Origin: Polyangiaceae bacterium
Lineage (GTDB): Bacteria; Myxococcota_A; Polyangia; Polyangiales; Polyangiaceae
NCBI GenBank assembly: GCA_041389725.1
Contig: JAWKRG010000003.1
Location: 248,001 to 312,000 of the forward strand
Length of the DNA stretch: 64,000 nt
Direction of reading: 5' to 3'
A program made the position numbers and the translations under genes. Below the pieces are notes generated by a model. The model saw only the letters and a program-made list of their open reading frames with translations. It was not told the DNA's origin and searched no databases. This document shows positions 26,615-35,343 of the stretch, one piece after another; the first letter of the stretch is position 1, and each line of letters starts with the position of its first letter.

Positions 26615-27540
26615 GACTCCGCAGCCTCTTCATCCTCACGAGGCAGCACCAAGGTGAAGGTACTACCCTCTCCCGGTGCACTGTCCACCTCGACGTGGCC
26701 GCGGTGGGCCCGCACCACGTGTTTGACGATCGCCAGGCCCAGTCCGGACCCTTCACGCTCGCGCGCCAGCCGATCATCGACGCGGTAGAACTTCTGGAAG
26801 ATGTTCTTGTGTTCTCCGTGGGGGATCCCTGCACCGTTGTCGGCCACGGCGATGCGCACTTCGCGTGGTGTGGACGTCATGCCCACGTCGATGCGCGGTG
26901 GGTCCCCGCCGTACTTGTAGGCGTTGGTCAGCAAGTTGAACACGGCGTCGGCGATCGCTGAACGGTCGGCCTTGAGCGTGACCGGCTCCTGCGGCAGCTC
27001 CGCCCGAACTTCCGCCAACCGTCGCTCTCCGACCGGGGCGAAGGCGGCCAAGGCCTGCTCCACGACCTCCACGAGATTGGTCGATTTGAGCACGAATTCG
27101 CGGCGGCCGCTTTCCATGCGTCCCCAGTCCAAGAGGCGATCGATGAGCTCCTGCAGGCGCATGCTCTCTTTGGCCAAGCCTTCGATGCACTTGTCCTCTG
27201 CCACGGCATCACCGCGCCGTAACGCCAAGGTCTCCGTGAAAAGGCGAATGGACGTCAGCGGGGTTCTGAGCTCGTGGGACACCTTGGACACGAAGTCGCT
27301 CTGGAGCGCGGAAAGGTTGGCTTCGCGGCGCACGAACACCCAGACCAAGATCACGCCCGTCGCCGCGGCACCGCTGAGGGAAATCACTAGAATTCCCATC
27401 AGCAAGTTGATCTGCGCTTCGCCCAGGAACAGCAGAATGGCGCCGAGGGTGAGAAGCAAGAAGCTCGGCACCACCACCAGCGCCACGAGCAGGATGACGA
27501 TCCGGCGGTAGCCGAGCATGGTCAAGTCGCGCGACTTCAC
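26611..27540 (-). CDS. Sensor histidine kinase
   Basis: The protein has 309 residues from the GTG at 27540, which overlaps the stop of the debranching enzyme gene (GTGA); an ATG at 27519 is an alternative. Two transmembrane helices (about 13-40 and 46-70) have almost no loop between them, so it probably senses a membrane or cytoplasmic signal. HisKA carries the phospho-accepting His89 in VSHELRTPLTS. The ATPase domain shows the N box (LLTNAYKYG), DNGAGIP and GSGLGLAI. It precedes its response regulator. Confidence 0.92.
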   Translation of the reverse strand: MKSRDLTMLGYRRIVILLVALVVVPSFLLLTLGAILLFLGEAQINLLMGILVISLSGAAATGVILVWVFVRREANLSALQSDFVSKVSHELRTPLTSIRLFTETLALRRGDAVAEDKCIEGLAKESMRLQELIDRLLDWGRMESGRREFVLKSTNLVEVVEQALAAFAPVGERRLAEVRAELPQEPVTLKADRSAIADAVFNLLTNAYKYGGDPPRIDVGMTSTPREVRIAVADNGAGIPHGEHKNIFQKFYRVDDRLAREREGSGLGLAIVKHVVRAHRGHVEVDSAPGEGSTFTLVLPREDEEAAES

Positions 27541-29525
27541 CCCGAGTCCTCGCCGACTGGAATCGCGAGGGCCGCACGCAACAGCTCGGTCAGGCTCCAG
27601 GCCTGGGCCGGGCATCCCCGCGGGTGATGCGGCGCCTCACCATCGGAGAGCTGGTTCAGGTAGCCGAGGGCTGGGCTACGCTCGGCTGCGCCCTCCAGCA
27701 GTTTTCGCAATTCGCCGGTGCTGGCAGTGTCGTAGCGCGCCGCGCAGCGCACGTAGACGCCGAGCAGATGGGGCCACGCCGTGCCTTGATGAAGCGCTGC
27801 GGCGCGTGCGGCACCGTCGCCCTCGCACACGCTTTGGTAGTGCGCATCCGCGGGCGAGAGGGTCCGAACGCCGGTGGGTGCCAAGAGCTCCTGCCGGACG
27901 CGGGAGAGGATGGCGCGTGCCTGCCACTCCTCGAAGCACTCCGGCGCGATGGACAAGGCGATGAGTGCGTTGGGACGAACGGTCGGGTCCGCCCAGGCAT
28001 CCGCCGTGTCCCCCGCGGGGCTGATGCAGTCGAAGGGATACTCCGTCTCGTTGCACCAGAATCGTTCCCTGAAAGCGGCCAGCGCCCGCGCGCTGGTCTC
28101 GGAAGCGCGTTCCGCCAGACGGTGTTGCCCCAAGGCGCGAGCGAGTTCGCTCAGAAACGAAGTGCCACGGATCCACAGCGCTTGGTGCTCCACTGCGACG
28201 CCTGCTCGCGCCGTCACCGCATGACCACTGTGGAAGGCGTCCATCCACGTCAGCGGAAACCCATCCGCAGCGCCGGTCGCCATCAGTCCCTCGGTCGTAG
28301 TCCAGACCCAAGGCGCAGAGGTGCGCCTCAAGCGCAAGTACACGCGTCGCAGCCGCGGGAACAACTCGCGCACTACGAACTCCGATTGTACGTCGGCGCG
28401 CTCGACGTACTGCCGCGCGGCCTCGAACAGCCACAGGCTGGCGTCGGGGCACGGGTGGGTGCGATCCGTCACTCGCAGATTGAGCGGCAGGAGGCCTCCC
28501 CTCACGCGTCGCAGGCACGTGCGCAGCAGATCCCGAGCGGTCGGCAGGTCGCGGTCGAACTGGGTGAAGCCGGCGATGGTCACCAGCTGGTCGCGAGAGG
28601 CGGCGGAGAGATCGGGGTAGCCCGCCACCACGAACGCCTCGTCGCGATCCGAGCGCACGACGAAGCTGCGTGCAGAAACCCTGGAGCGGCGCACGAGGGG
28701 CGCGAACTCCGGCCCCGGATCCAGCTGCCGCAGCGCTTCTTCTGCCTGAGCGAGGAGCTGAGGCGCAGACTCACGCGGCGCCTCTCCCAGTGCCGCTACC
28801 AAGTAGCAGGGCTTGTCGGCGGAGACGCCGAGTTCGAAGGTCCCCGGGGTCCACAGGTCTTCTTCGTGCTCGCGATGCTGAGCCTGGTCCTCGCTGTATT
28901 CGAAGCGTCGCCACCAGTCCGGTGACCCCATGAACACGCCGTCGTGTCGAAACTGGACCGGTGGCAAGTTGCGAACCGGCTGCACCTCGACTGCACCGGG
29001 TCGAAGCGTCACGCGCTGCACCATCGCGCCGTGCTCGTGCAACAGCCCCGAAATCGGTCTCATGGATAGCAGTGGCATCAGGCAGAGCTGAACCTCTCCT
29101 TTGCCGAACCAGGCGAAGCGGATCACGACGACATTGCGACCCGGCACCAATGCGAGCGTGCGCTCCAGGGTGTGTTTGCCAAGACGATAGGTCCAGCGCG
29201 GCAGCGGGTCCTGGTCGTAGCGCACGAGGGATCGATAGCCTGGCGTCGGCGCGACACCGGGAAAACGATGGGTGGACAAGCGGTGGCGGCGACTGCCGAC
29301 GTTCACCGAAGTTTCGGCGTGACTGAGCACGACCAAGCGCTCGTTCGGCGGCTCGAGGCTGGCCACGAGCAACCCGTGCTCGCGCCGGGTGTGCATCAAT
29401 GCGACGGTGCTCATTGCGTAGGCCCCGGCGCCGTTGGTGAGCAGCCACTCGCGTTCGCAACGGTCGAAGTCCCCGTTCACTTCGACGCCTTGCCAAGGCG
29501 GCACACTGGCCCTTGCGTCTTTCAT
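27537..29525 (-). CDS. Glycogen debranching enzyme (amylo-alpha-1,6-glucosidase type)
   Basis: The protein has 662 residues. An N-terminal beta-sandwich domain (REWLLTNGAGAYAMSTV) is followed by the (alpha/alpha)6 catalytic barrel of the GDE C-terminal family (about 280-650). The barrel carries AGFTQFDRDLPTARDLLRTCL, the substrate-site TWMDAFHSGHAVTARAG, and WPHLLGVYVRCA. It hydrolyses alpha-1,6 branches of glycogen or maltodextrins. It overlaps aroE upstream and the kinase downstream by 4 bases each. Confidence 0.92.
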   Translation of the reverse strand: MKDARASVPPWQGVEVNGDFDRCEREWLLTNGAGAYAMSTVALMHTRREHGLLVASLEPPNERLVVLSHAETSVNVGSRRHRLSTHRFPGVAPTPGYRSLVRYDQDPLPRWTYRLGKHTLERTLALVPGRNVVVIRFAWFGKGEVQLCLMPLLSMRPISGLLHEHGAMVQRVTLRPGAVEVQPVRNLPPVQFRHDGVFMGSPDWWRRFEYSEDQAQHREHEEDLWTPGTFELGVSADKPCYLVAALGEAPRESAPQLLAQAEEALRQLDPGPEFAPLVRRSRVSARSFVVRSDRDEAFVVAGYPDLSAASRDQLVTIAGFTQFDRDLPTARDLLRTCLRRVRGGLLPLNLRVTDRTHPCPDASLWLFEAARQYVERADVQSEFVVRELFPRLRRVYLRLRRTSAPWVWTTTEGLMATGAADGFPLTWMDAFHSGHAVTARAGVAVEHQALWIRGTSFLSELARALGQHRLAERASETSARALAAFRERFWCNETEYPFDCISPAGDTADAWADPTVRPNALIALSIAPECFEEWQARAILSRVRQELLAPTGVRTLSPADAHYQSVCEGDGAARAAALHQGTAWPHLLGVYVRCAARYDTASTGELRKLLEGAAERSPALGYLNQLSDGEAPHHPRGCPAQAWSLTELLRAALAIPVGEDSG

Positions 29526-30358
29526 GTTCCGCCTCTCGCTGCAGTGAGCATCGCCTCACGCGGCGCATCGCGCTCGAGCCACAAGCGCCAGGCGAGACTG
29601 GCCTGCGCGACGAGCATCGGGAGTCCGCCTTCGACACGCAGCCCGTGCGCGGCAGCCGTGCTCAGGAACGTCGTGTCGCGCTGCGCGTACACCACGTCCA
29701 GCGCCAAGGCACCCTGGGGCAGGCTGTGCCAGGGCACCCATGCACTCACGTCACCGCTGACCCCGGACATGCCCACGCTGGTCGCCTGCACGACGCAGCG
29801 GAGGGGCGCACCCCCCAGCGCTTGCTCGACTTGCCCGGGAGCGAGCAAGCGCGCGGCGGAAAAGCCAAAGGCGCGCCGCTCGGCGTCGACGGCGAAGCGC
29901 CGCGCCACCACGAGCACCGGCGACATACCGAGCTGAATCAACGCCGAGACCGCCGCGCGCGCCGCACCGCCGCTGCCGAGCACCAGCGCCGCTCCCCCAC
30001 TCACCTGATGTGCGACGAAGCGCTCCCGCAGTGCTTGTCGATCCGTATTGTGCGCCACCACGCTTCCCCCGGCGCGAGCAAGGACATTCGCCGCACCGAC
30101 TTCCGCCGCGCTGGCGTCTACGACGTCCACGTACTCGAGGACTGCGCTCTTGTGGGGGATCGTGATGTTGGCGCCGTGGAGCACCCCACTGCGGACGTCG
30201 GCGACCGCGTCGCGCAGTTCCGCCTCGCTCGGGCAGTCGCGCAGCTGATAGTCATGAGGCAAGCCGACAGCGGCGAAGGCCGCGAGGTGGATGCGGGGCG
30301 ACAAGGAATGCTCGACGGGATGGCCCAGGAGCGCGAAGTGGTGGCGTGATGTAGTCAC
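29522..30358 (-). CDS. aroE: Shikimate dehydrogenase
   Basis: The protein has 278 residues from a GTG overlapping the xseA stop (GTGA at 30355-30358). It has GHPVEHSLSP for substrate binding, the catalytic Lys in NITIPHKS, the catalytic Asp in AHNTDRQAL, and the dinucleotide loop GSGGAARAA. It reduces 3-dehydroshikimate to shikimate with NADPH in aromatic amino acid synthesis. Its partners here are unrelated in pathway. Confidence 0.94.
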   Translation of the reverse strand: MTTSRHHFALLGHPVEHSLSPRIHLAAFAAVGLPHDYQLRDCPSEAELRDAVADVRSGVLHGANITIPHKSAVLEYVDVVDASAAEVGAANVLARAGGSVVAHNTDRQALRERFVAHQVSGGAALVLGSGGAARAAVSALIQLGMSPVLVVARRFAVDAERRAFGFSAARLLAPGQVEQALGGAPLRCVVQATSVGMSGVSGDVSAWVPWHSLPQGALALDVVYAQRDTTFLSTAAAHGLRVEGGLPMLVAQASLAWRLWLERDAPREAMLTAARGGT

Positions 30359-31695
30359 TCGTCACCGCCCTCCACGGAAGTGACCCGAGCGCCAAAGGTC
30401 CCGGTGTGCACGCGCACTCTGAGCGCTTGCCCGGGCTCGAGCTCTCGACTGTCGCGCACGGCCCGCCCTTCCAGTGTGAGCGCGATGGCGTAACCGCGTC
30501 CGAGCACCGCGAGGGGTGAGAGCCCGTCGAGTCGTGCCCCCGCGGAAGCGAGCTGTCGTGCGCTGCGCGTCAATTGCATCTTCACGGCGCTCTGCAAACG
30601 CGTGCGTAGCGGGTCGAGGCGGCCCCGCCCGCGCGCCAGCACAGTGCGCGGATGTTGGGCGCGCAGGCGACCTTGCAGTGCCGTAGATCGATCCTGCAGC
30701 AGGTGCAGCCGTCGCTGTTGGCCCGCGAGAAGGGAGTGACGTAGCTCGTCCAAGCCTTGTTGCCGCTCGGCGATCAAGAAGCGTGGATCTCGGAGCCTGC
30801 GTTCTCGCGCCAGTACGTCAGCGCGGCGTTCGGCAACGAGCCCAGTGGCAGCGCGAGCGAGCTGACGCACGGTCTTGGCCAGCAGCGCGCGTTGAGCCAG
30901 GGCGTCGGGAATGACCAGCTCTGCAGCTTGGGACGGTGTCGCCGCGCGTGCATCCGCGACCAGATCCGCCAAGGTGAAGTCGATCTCGTGCCCCACGGCG
31001 CTGACGACGGGCACGCGAAGGATGGCAAGGCGACGCACGAGGCGCTCGTCGTTGAAGGCCATCAGATCTTCGAAGGACCCGCCGCCGCGGCCGACGATGA
31101 CCACGTCCACGCTCGGGTGCCGCTCGATCAAGTCGAGGGCGCGCAACAGGGACGGCACCGCACCCTCCCCCTGCACCTGGGCCGGCGCGAGCACGAGATG
31201 CGCGCCACCCCGGCGAAACGCCACGCTGCGAATGTCATGAAACGCGGCGCCGCTGCTGCTGGTCACGACCCCGACGGTCCTGGCCTGGAGGGGCAACGGA
31301 CGTTTGCGGTCTTCGTCGAACAGACCTTCCGACCGCAGCTGCTCCTTCAGACGCTCCAATGCCTCCAGCAGTGCTCCGCGCCCTGCCGGGCGCACTTCGG
31401 TCCCGACCCATTGCAGGCGGCCGCGAGGCGCCCAGACCGTGGCGCGCCCCCCGATCTGGACCCGCGCCCCCTCTTGCAGATGTCGACGCGCCCGCCCCGC
31501 ATCCATGCGATACAGCACGCAGTCGATCACCGCGTCCTCGCGCTCGTCTTTCAGCACGAAATAGGCGTGACCGCTGGCGGCGATGCGCAGGGAGCCGATC
31601 TCCCCCTGAACCCAGGTCTGCACGGTCGCCTGCTCCACCGCGCGCCGCAAGCGCCGGTCGAGTTCCGCCACGCCAATGACCTGTTCCGTCGTCAT
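30355..31695 (-). CDS. xseA: Exodeoxyribonuclease VII large subunit
   Basis: The protein has 446 residues. The N-terminal OB fold (VWVQGEIG-like WVQGEIGSLRIAASGHAYFVLKD) is followed by the catalytic domain with GVVTSSSGAAFHDI, VIVGRGGGSFEDLMAFNDE, and SAVGHEIDFTLADLVAD. The tail is a long helical region. It degrades single-stranded DNA with the small subunit XseB. No xseB follows; a small separate gene elsewhere must supply it. It is the first gene of the overlapped five-gene unit. Confidence 0.95.
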   Translation of the reverse strand: MTTEQVIGVAELDRRLRRAVEQATVQTWVQGEIGSLRIAASGHAYFVLKDEREDAVIDCVLYRMDAGRARRHLQEGARVQIGGRATVWAPRGRLQWVGTEVRPAGRGALLEALERLKEQLRSEGLFDEDRKRPLPLQARTVGVVTSSSGAAFHDIRSVAFRRGGAHLVLAPAQVQGEGAVPSLLRALDLIERHPSVDVVIVGRGGGSFEDLMAFNDERLVRRLAILRVPVVSAVGHEIDFTLADLVADARAATPSQAAELVIPDALAQRALLAKTVRQLARAATGLVAERRADVLARERRLRDPRFLIAERQQGLDELRHSLLAGQQRRLHLLQDRSTALQGRLRAQHPRTVLARGRGRLDPLRTRLQSAVKMQLTRSARQLASAGARLDGLSPLAVLGRGYAIALTLEGRAVRDSRELEPGQALRVRVHTGTFGARVTSVEGGDE

Positions 31696-31823
31696 CCCCG
31701 CGCGGCTTATAGCGCAGCTTTCGCCGAGTGCTGCTCACGACTTGCGCCCATGGGCGAAGGCCTAGTCCCCAAAGCGAAAAAAGGCGCTAGAACCGCAGCG
31801 CTGCCCCGGATACATCTCACGCG

Positions 31824-31973
31824 ATGAACCCCAGCTTGCTGTATGTCGCTGCCTGCGTGCTCGTCCCAGCGGCCTGGGGCGTCATCATGTACTTCTTGTT
31901 CGAGTGGCTGCAGGCGCGGCGGCGCAACAAACGCCTCGAAGAACGCCCACCCCCCATCGACTATTCGATCTGA
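31824..31973 (+). CDS. 49-residue membrane protein upstream of a TSUP permease
   Basis: A short gene starts at ATG 31824 (MNPSLLYVAACVLVPAAWGV) and ends at TGA 31971. It encodes one hydrophobic helix (about residues 5-28) and a basic segment (ARRRNKRLEERPPP) that would lie in the cytoplasm by the positive-inside rule. It ends six bases before the permease ATG. No family is recognised. Tight spacing suggests a regulatory or accessory subunit of the permease. Confidence 0.55.
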   Translation: MNPSLLYVAACVLVPAAWGVIMYFLFEWLQARRRNKRLEERPPPIDYSI

Positions 31974-31979
31974 GCGAGC

Positions 31980-32876
31980 ATGACTCTCGACGTCGCGGGA
32001 CAGCCCGTGAACATCTTCGCATTGGCCGCCCTGGGTACGGTGGTTGGCGTGATTGCGGGGATGTTTGGCGTCGGCGGCGGCTTCGTGCTCACGCCGCTGC
32101 TGGCTACGGTGCTGGGCGTGCCCCTGCCCGTCGCCGTTGGCAGCGGCTTGTGCCAGATGGTGGGGACCGCAACCGTGTCCGTTCTGCGTCATCAACGCCT
32201 GGGACAAGGAGAGCTGCGCTTCGACATGTTGATGCTCGTCCCGAGCATCGTGGGCACCGCCGCAGGAGCGCGCACCGTCGAGTGGTTGTCGCACGCGGGC
32301 AACCTGCAACTCGGCTCTCGATCCCTACCCTGGGTCGTCATCGTGCTCTATGGCGCCTACGTCGTGTTCTTGGTCGGCAGCGGTGGCGCCTTGCTCAAAC
32401 GCCAGCACGGCCAAGTGGAGGCCCTGAGCTACGTGCGTCGGGGACCTTTCGCGCGCATCCCACTGCCGCCCTACGTGGACTTGCCGCGCTTGCCCCTCAG
32501 TCGCGTGTCGGCGATCGTGGTGGCCTACGTCGGACTGATGCTGGGATTCCTCAGTGGACTGCTCGGCGTCGGCGGGGGCATTGCGCTGATGCCGGCGTTG
32601 CTCTTCGGCTTCGGCTTCCCCATGCGGCAGGCGGCGGGAACTGGCATCGTCGTGTTGCTGGTGACGAGCGCATCTGGAACCGTGTTCCACGCCTACCAGG
32701 GCAACGTGCATCTGGGCTTGGCCATGGTGCTCGCCGTGGGAGCCAGCCTCAGCGCGCAACTGGGCGCCCTGGCGACCAGCAAGTTGCCTCCGCGACTGCT
32801 GCGCATGGGGCTGGCCCTGCTCGTGCTCGCGACACTGCTGACCATCCTGTACGACTTCGCCAAGCAGTTCTGGTAA
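31980..32876 (+). CDS. TSUP (TauE/SafE) family membrane permease
   Basis: The protein has 298 residues with about eight transmembrane helices in two repeats. Both repeats carry the family hallmark G-x-x-G-x-G-G (AGMFGVGGGFVLTPLL near 27 and GLLGVGGGIALMPALL near 195). TSUP proteins export or import sulfite, sulfoacetate or other small sulfonate or sulfur anions. The next gene is a cysteine synthase 10 bases downstream, so a role in sulfur supply is a fair inference. Confidence 0.9.
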   Translation: MTLDVAGQPVNIFALAALGTVVGVIAGMFGVGGGFVLTPLLATVLGVPLPVAVGSGLCQMVGTATVSVLRHQRLGQGELRFDMLMLVPSIVGTAAGARTVEWLSHAGNLQLGSRSLPWVVIVLYGAYVVFLVGSGGALLKRQHGQVEALSYVRRGPFARIPLPPYVDLPRLPLSRVSAIVVAYVGLMLGFLSGLLGVGGGIALMPALLFGFGFPMRQAAGTGIVVLLVTSASGTVFHAYQGNVHLGLAMVLAVGASLSAQLGALATSKLPPRLLRMGLALLVLATLLTILYDFAKQFW

Positions 32877-32886
32877 CCATGACCCC

Positions 32887-33807
32887 ATGCTGCTCTCGAG
32901 CGTCACCGAGGTCATCGGTGGCACCCCGCTGATTGCCCTGAAGCGCCTATCTTCGCAGGCCGGCGTGCAGCTGCTGGCCAAGCTGGAGGGCGTGAATCCG
33001 GCCGGCAGCGTCAAGGATCGCGTGGCGCGATCCATGGTGGACGACGCCGAGACGCGAGGCTTGTTGAAGCCGGGCGCGACGTTGATCGAACCCACCAGCG
33101 GCAATACCGGCATCGCACTCGCGATGATTGCCGCCGCCCGCGGCTACCGGCTGATTCTGACCATGCCCGAAGCCATGAGCCGCGAGCGCGTGCAGTTGCT
33201 CAAGGCTTACGGAGCCGAGGTGGTGCTGACGCCGGGCACCTTGATGCGCAGCGCCGTCGAGCAGGCGTGCATGCTCCAGCAGACGACGCCCGGCTCGTTG
33301 ATGCTCGGGCAGTTCGAGAACTCCGCCAATCCGCTGGCCCACGAGCTGACCACCGCCGAAGAGATCCTCACGGACTGCGACGGCAAGCTCGACTTCTTCG
33401 TTGCGGGGATCGGCACCGGTGGCACCATCACCGGCGTGGGTCGGGTGCTGAAGCGCCGCGGCTCGGCTGCACGCGTGGTGGGCGTGGAACCCGACGGCGC
33501 TGCCGTCCTCTCCGGGCAAACAGCGCAAGGGCACCATTTGCAGGGCATCGGGCCAGGCTTCGTGCCCAAGGTGTTGGACCGCAGCGTGATCGACGAATTG
33601 CATGTGGTGACGGAACGCGACGCTCTCGACGCGGCTCGGCGCTTGGCCCGCGAGGAGGGGATCCTGGCCGGCATCTCGAGCGGAGCGGCACTGGCCGTCG
33701 CCCTGCGCCTGGCTCGACAGCACGGCGGAAAGACTCTTGTCGTGGTTTTGCCCGACGGCGGCGAACGTTATGCGTCCACCGCCTTGTTCGAGGCTCTCGC
33801 CCTATAA
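32887..33807 (+). CDS. cysK: Cysteine synthase (O-acetylserine sulfhydrylase)
   Basis: The protein has 306 residues with the PLP Lys in NPAGSVKDR, the substrate loop EPTSGNTGIAL, and the phosphate-binding GIGTGGTITGVGR. It makes cysteine from O-acetylserine and sulfide. CysK versus CysM cannot be separated with certainty by eye; the length and the loops fit CysK. It sits just after the TSUP permease gene. Confidence 0.9.
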   Translation: MLLSSVTEVIGGTPLIALKRLSSQAGVQLLAKLEGVNPAGSVKDRVARSMVDDAETRGLLKPGATLIEPTSGNTGIALAMIAAARGYRLILTMPEAMSRERVQLLKAYGAEVVLTPGTLMRSAVEQACMLQQTTPGSLMLGQFENSANPLAHELTTAEEILTDCDGKLDFFVAGIGTGGTITGVGRVLKRRGSAARVVGVEPDGAAVLSGQTAQGHHLQGIGPGFVPKVLDRSVIDELHVVTERDALDAARRLAREEGILAGISSGAALAVALRLARQHGGKTLVVVLPDGGERYASTALFEALAL

Positions 33808-33840
33808 GCGTGCCGGGATCTGAGGTATGAGCCGGCGGCC

Positions 33841-35343
33841 ATGCTTCGGAAAGTGCTGATCGCCAATCGCGGGGAAATCGCCGTTCGTATCGCGCGCACT
33901 CTGCGCGAGATGGGAATTGGTGTGGTAGCCGTACACAGCGAGGTGGACGAGGACGCCCTCCACGTTCGTGTCGCAGACGAGGCCTACGAGATTGGGCCGG
34001 CGGCGGCTGCGGAGAGCTATCTGCGCATCGACAAGCTGATGGACGTCGCCAAGCGTGCCGGCTGCGACGGTCTGCATCCCGGCTACGGCTTCCTTTCGGA
34101 GAACCCGGCGCTCCCCGAGGCGTGCGCCGAGAATGGCATCACCTTCATCGGCCCCCCTGCCTCCGCGATGCGCTCGATGGGGCTCAAGACGGCGGCGCGG
34201 GAAAAGATGGCCGCCGCCGGGGTGCCCGTGGTGCCTGGTGGCGACGCGAGCCATCCCGACGAGGCAATTCAGACTGCGTCCCGGATCGGCTATCCCGTCA
34301 TGCTCAAGGCGACGGCTGGCGGCGGTGGCAAAGGCATGCGGCTCGTCCACAAGGAGAGCGAGCTCTTGCCGGCCCTGGAGCGCGCGCGCAGCGAAGCGAA
34401 GAAGGCCTTCGGCGACGAAACGGTCTACATCGAGAAAGCGATCCTCAAGCCGCGACACGTGGAGATTCAGATCCTCGCCGACCAGCACGGCAACGCGGTG
34501 CATCTCTTCGAGCGCGACTGCAGCATCCAACGTCGCCATCAAAAGGTCGTCGAGGAGACGCCGTGCCCCGCCATCGACGCGGCCACAGTCGCGAAGATGG
34601 GCGAACTCGCAGTCAAAGGCGCGCGCGCCGTCGGCTACTACTCCGCGGGTACCTTCGAGTTCCTGCTGGGCGACGACCAATCCTTCTATTTCTTGGAGAT
34701 GAACACCCGCCTACAGGTGGAACATCCGATCACGGAGCTCATCACCGGCTTCGATCTGGTGCGAGAAATGGTGCGGATCGCCCAGGGTGAGCCCCTCGGT
34801 TTCGACCAATCCCAGATCCGACGTCAGGGGGCGGCCATCGAATGCCGGATCTACGCCGAAGACCCCAGCACGGGGTTCTTGCCCAGCCCCGGACGCATCC
34901 ACACGCTACGAACACCGGGTGGACCGGGCGTTCGTGACGACTCGGGCACCTATGCGGGTGCGACCATCAGTGCGAACTACGATCCCCTCGTCTCCAAGCT
35001 TTGCGTTTGGGCACCGGATCGCGCGCGGGCGGTCGAACGCATGCGCCGCGCCCTCGGAGAGTACGTGGTGGGCGGCATCGCCACCAACCTTCCGTTTCAC
35101 GATCGCTTGTTCCGACATCCGGAGTTCGTGGCTGGCCGCTACGACACGGGGTTCATCGATCGCAACAAGGAAGCGCTGCTCGATTCACGCGGGGAGCTCT
35201 CCGAACCCGAGGCAATGGCCACGGCCCTGGCAGTGTTGACCTACCATGGGGCACAGCACGTACGCGCCACGGACAGCGGTCGCGGTGGAGGGTTGAGCCC
35301 CTGGGTCAGTTCGCACCGCGCACGCCTTGGACGGCGGCCATGA
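33841..35343 (+). CDS. accC: Biotin carboxylase (acyl-CoA carboxylase subunit)
   Basis: The protein has 500 residues. It has the N-terminal LIANRGEIAVRIARTLREMG, the ATP-grasp lid KATAGGGGKGMR, EKAILKPRHVEIQ, EMNTRLQVEHPITE, and the C-terminal AEDPSTGFLPSPGRI. It carboxylates biotin on a carrier protein. It is about 50 residues longer than housekeeping AccC, with a C-terminal extension containing LTYHGAQ, as in acetyl/propionyl-CoA carboxylase alpha chains, but lacks the biotinyl domain. No biotin carrier or carboxyltransferase gene is adjacent. The stop overlaps the next start (ATGA). Confidence 0.93.
   Translation: MLRKVLIANRGEIAVRIARTLREMGIGVVAVHSEVDEDALHVRVADEAYEIGPAAAAESYLRIDKLMDVAKRAGCDGLHPGYGFLSENPALPEACAENGITFIGPPASAMRSMGLKTAAREKMAAAGVPVVPGGDASHPDEAIQTASRIGYPVMLKATAGGGGKGMRLVHKESELLPALERARSEAKKAFGDETVYIEKAILKPRHVEIQILADQHGNAVHLFERDCSIQRRHQKVVEETPCPAIDAATVAKMGELAVKGARAVGYYSAGTFEFLLGDDQSFYFLEMNTRLQVEHPITELITGFDLVREMVRIAQGEPLGFDQSQIRRQGAAIECRIYAEDPSTGFLPSPGRIHTLRTPGGPGVRDDSGTYAGATISANYDPLVSKLCVWAPDRARAVERMRRALGEYVVGGIATNLPFHDRLFRHPEFVAGRYDTGFIDRNKEALLDSRGELSEPEAMATALAVLTYHGAQHVRATDSGRGGGLSPWVSSHRARLGRRP

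Noticed and set aside
31696..32309. 200-codon minus-strand frame over the small membrane protein and TSUP gene
   Set aside because: It is antisense to two genes with clear membrane-protein character, and the product is His/Gln/Arg-rich without motifs.
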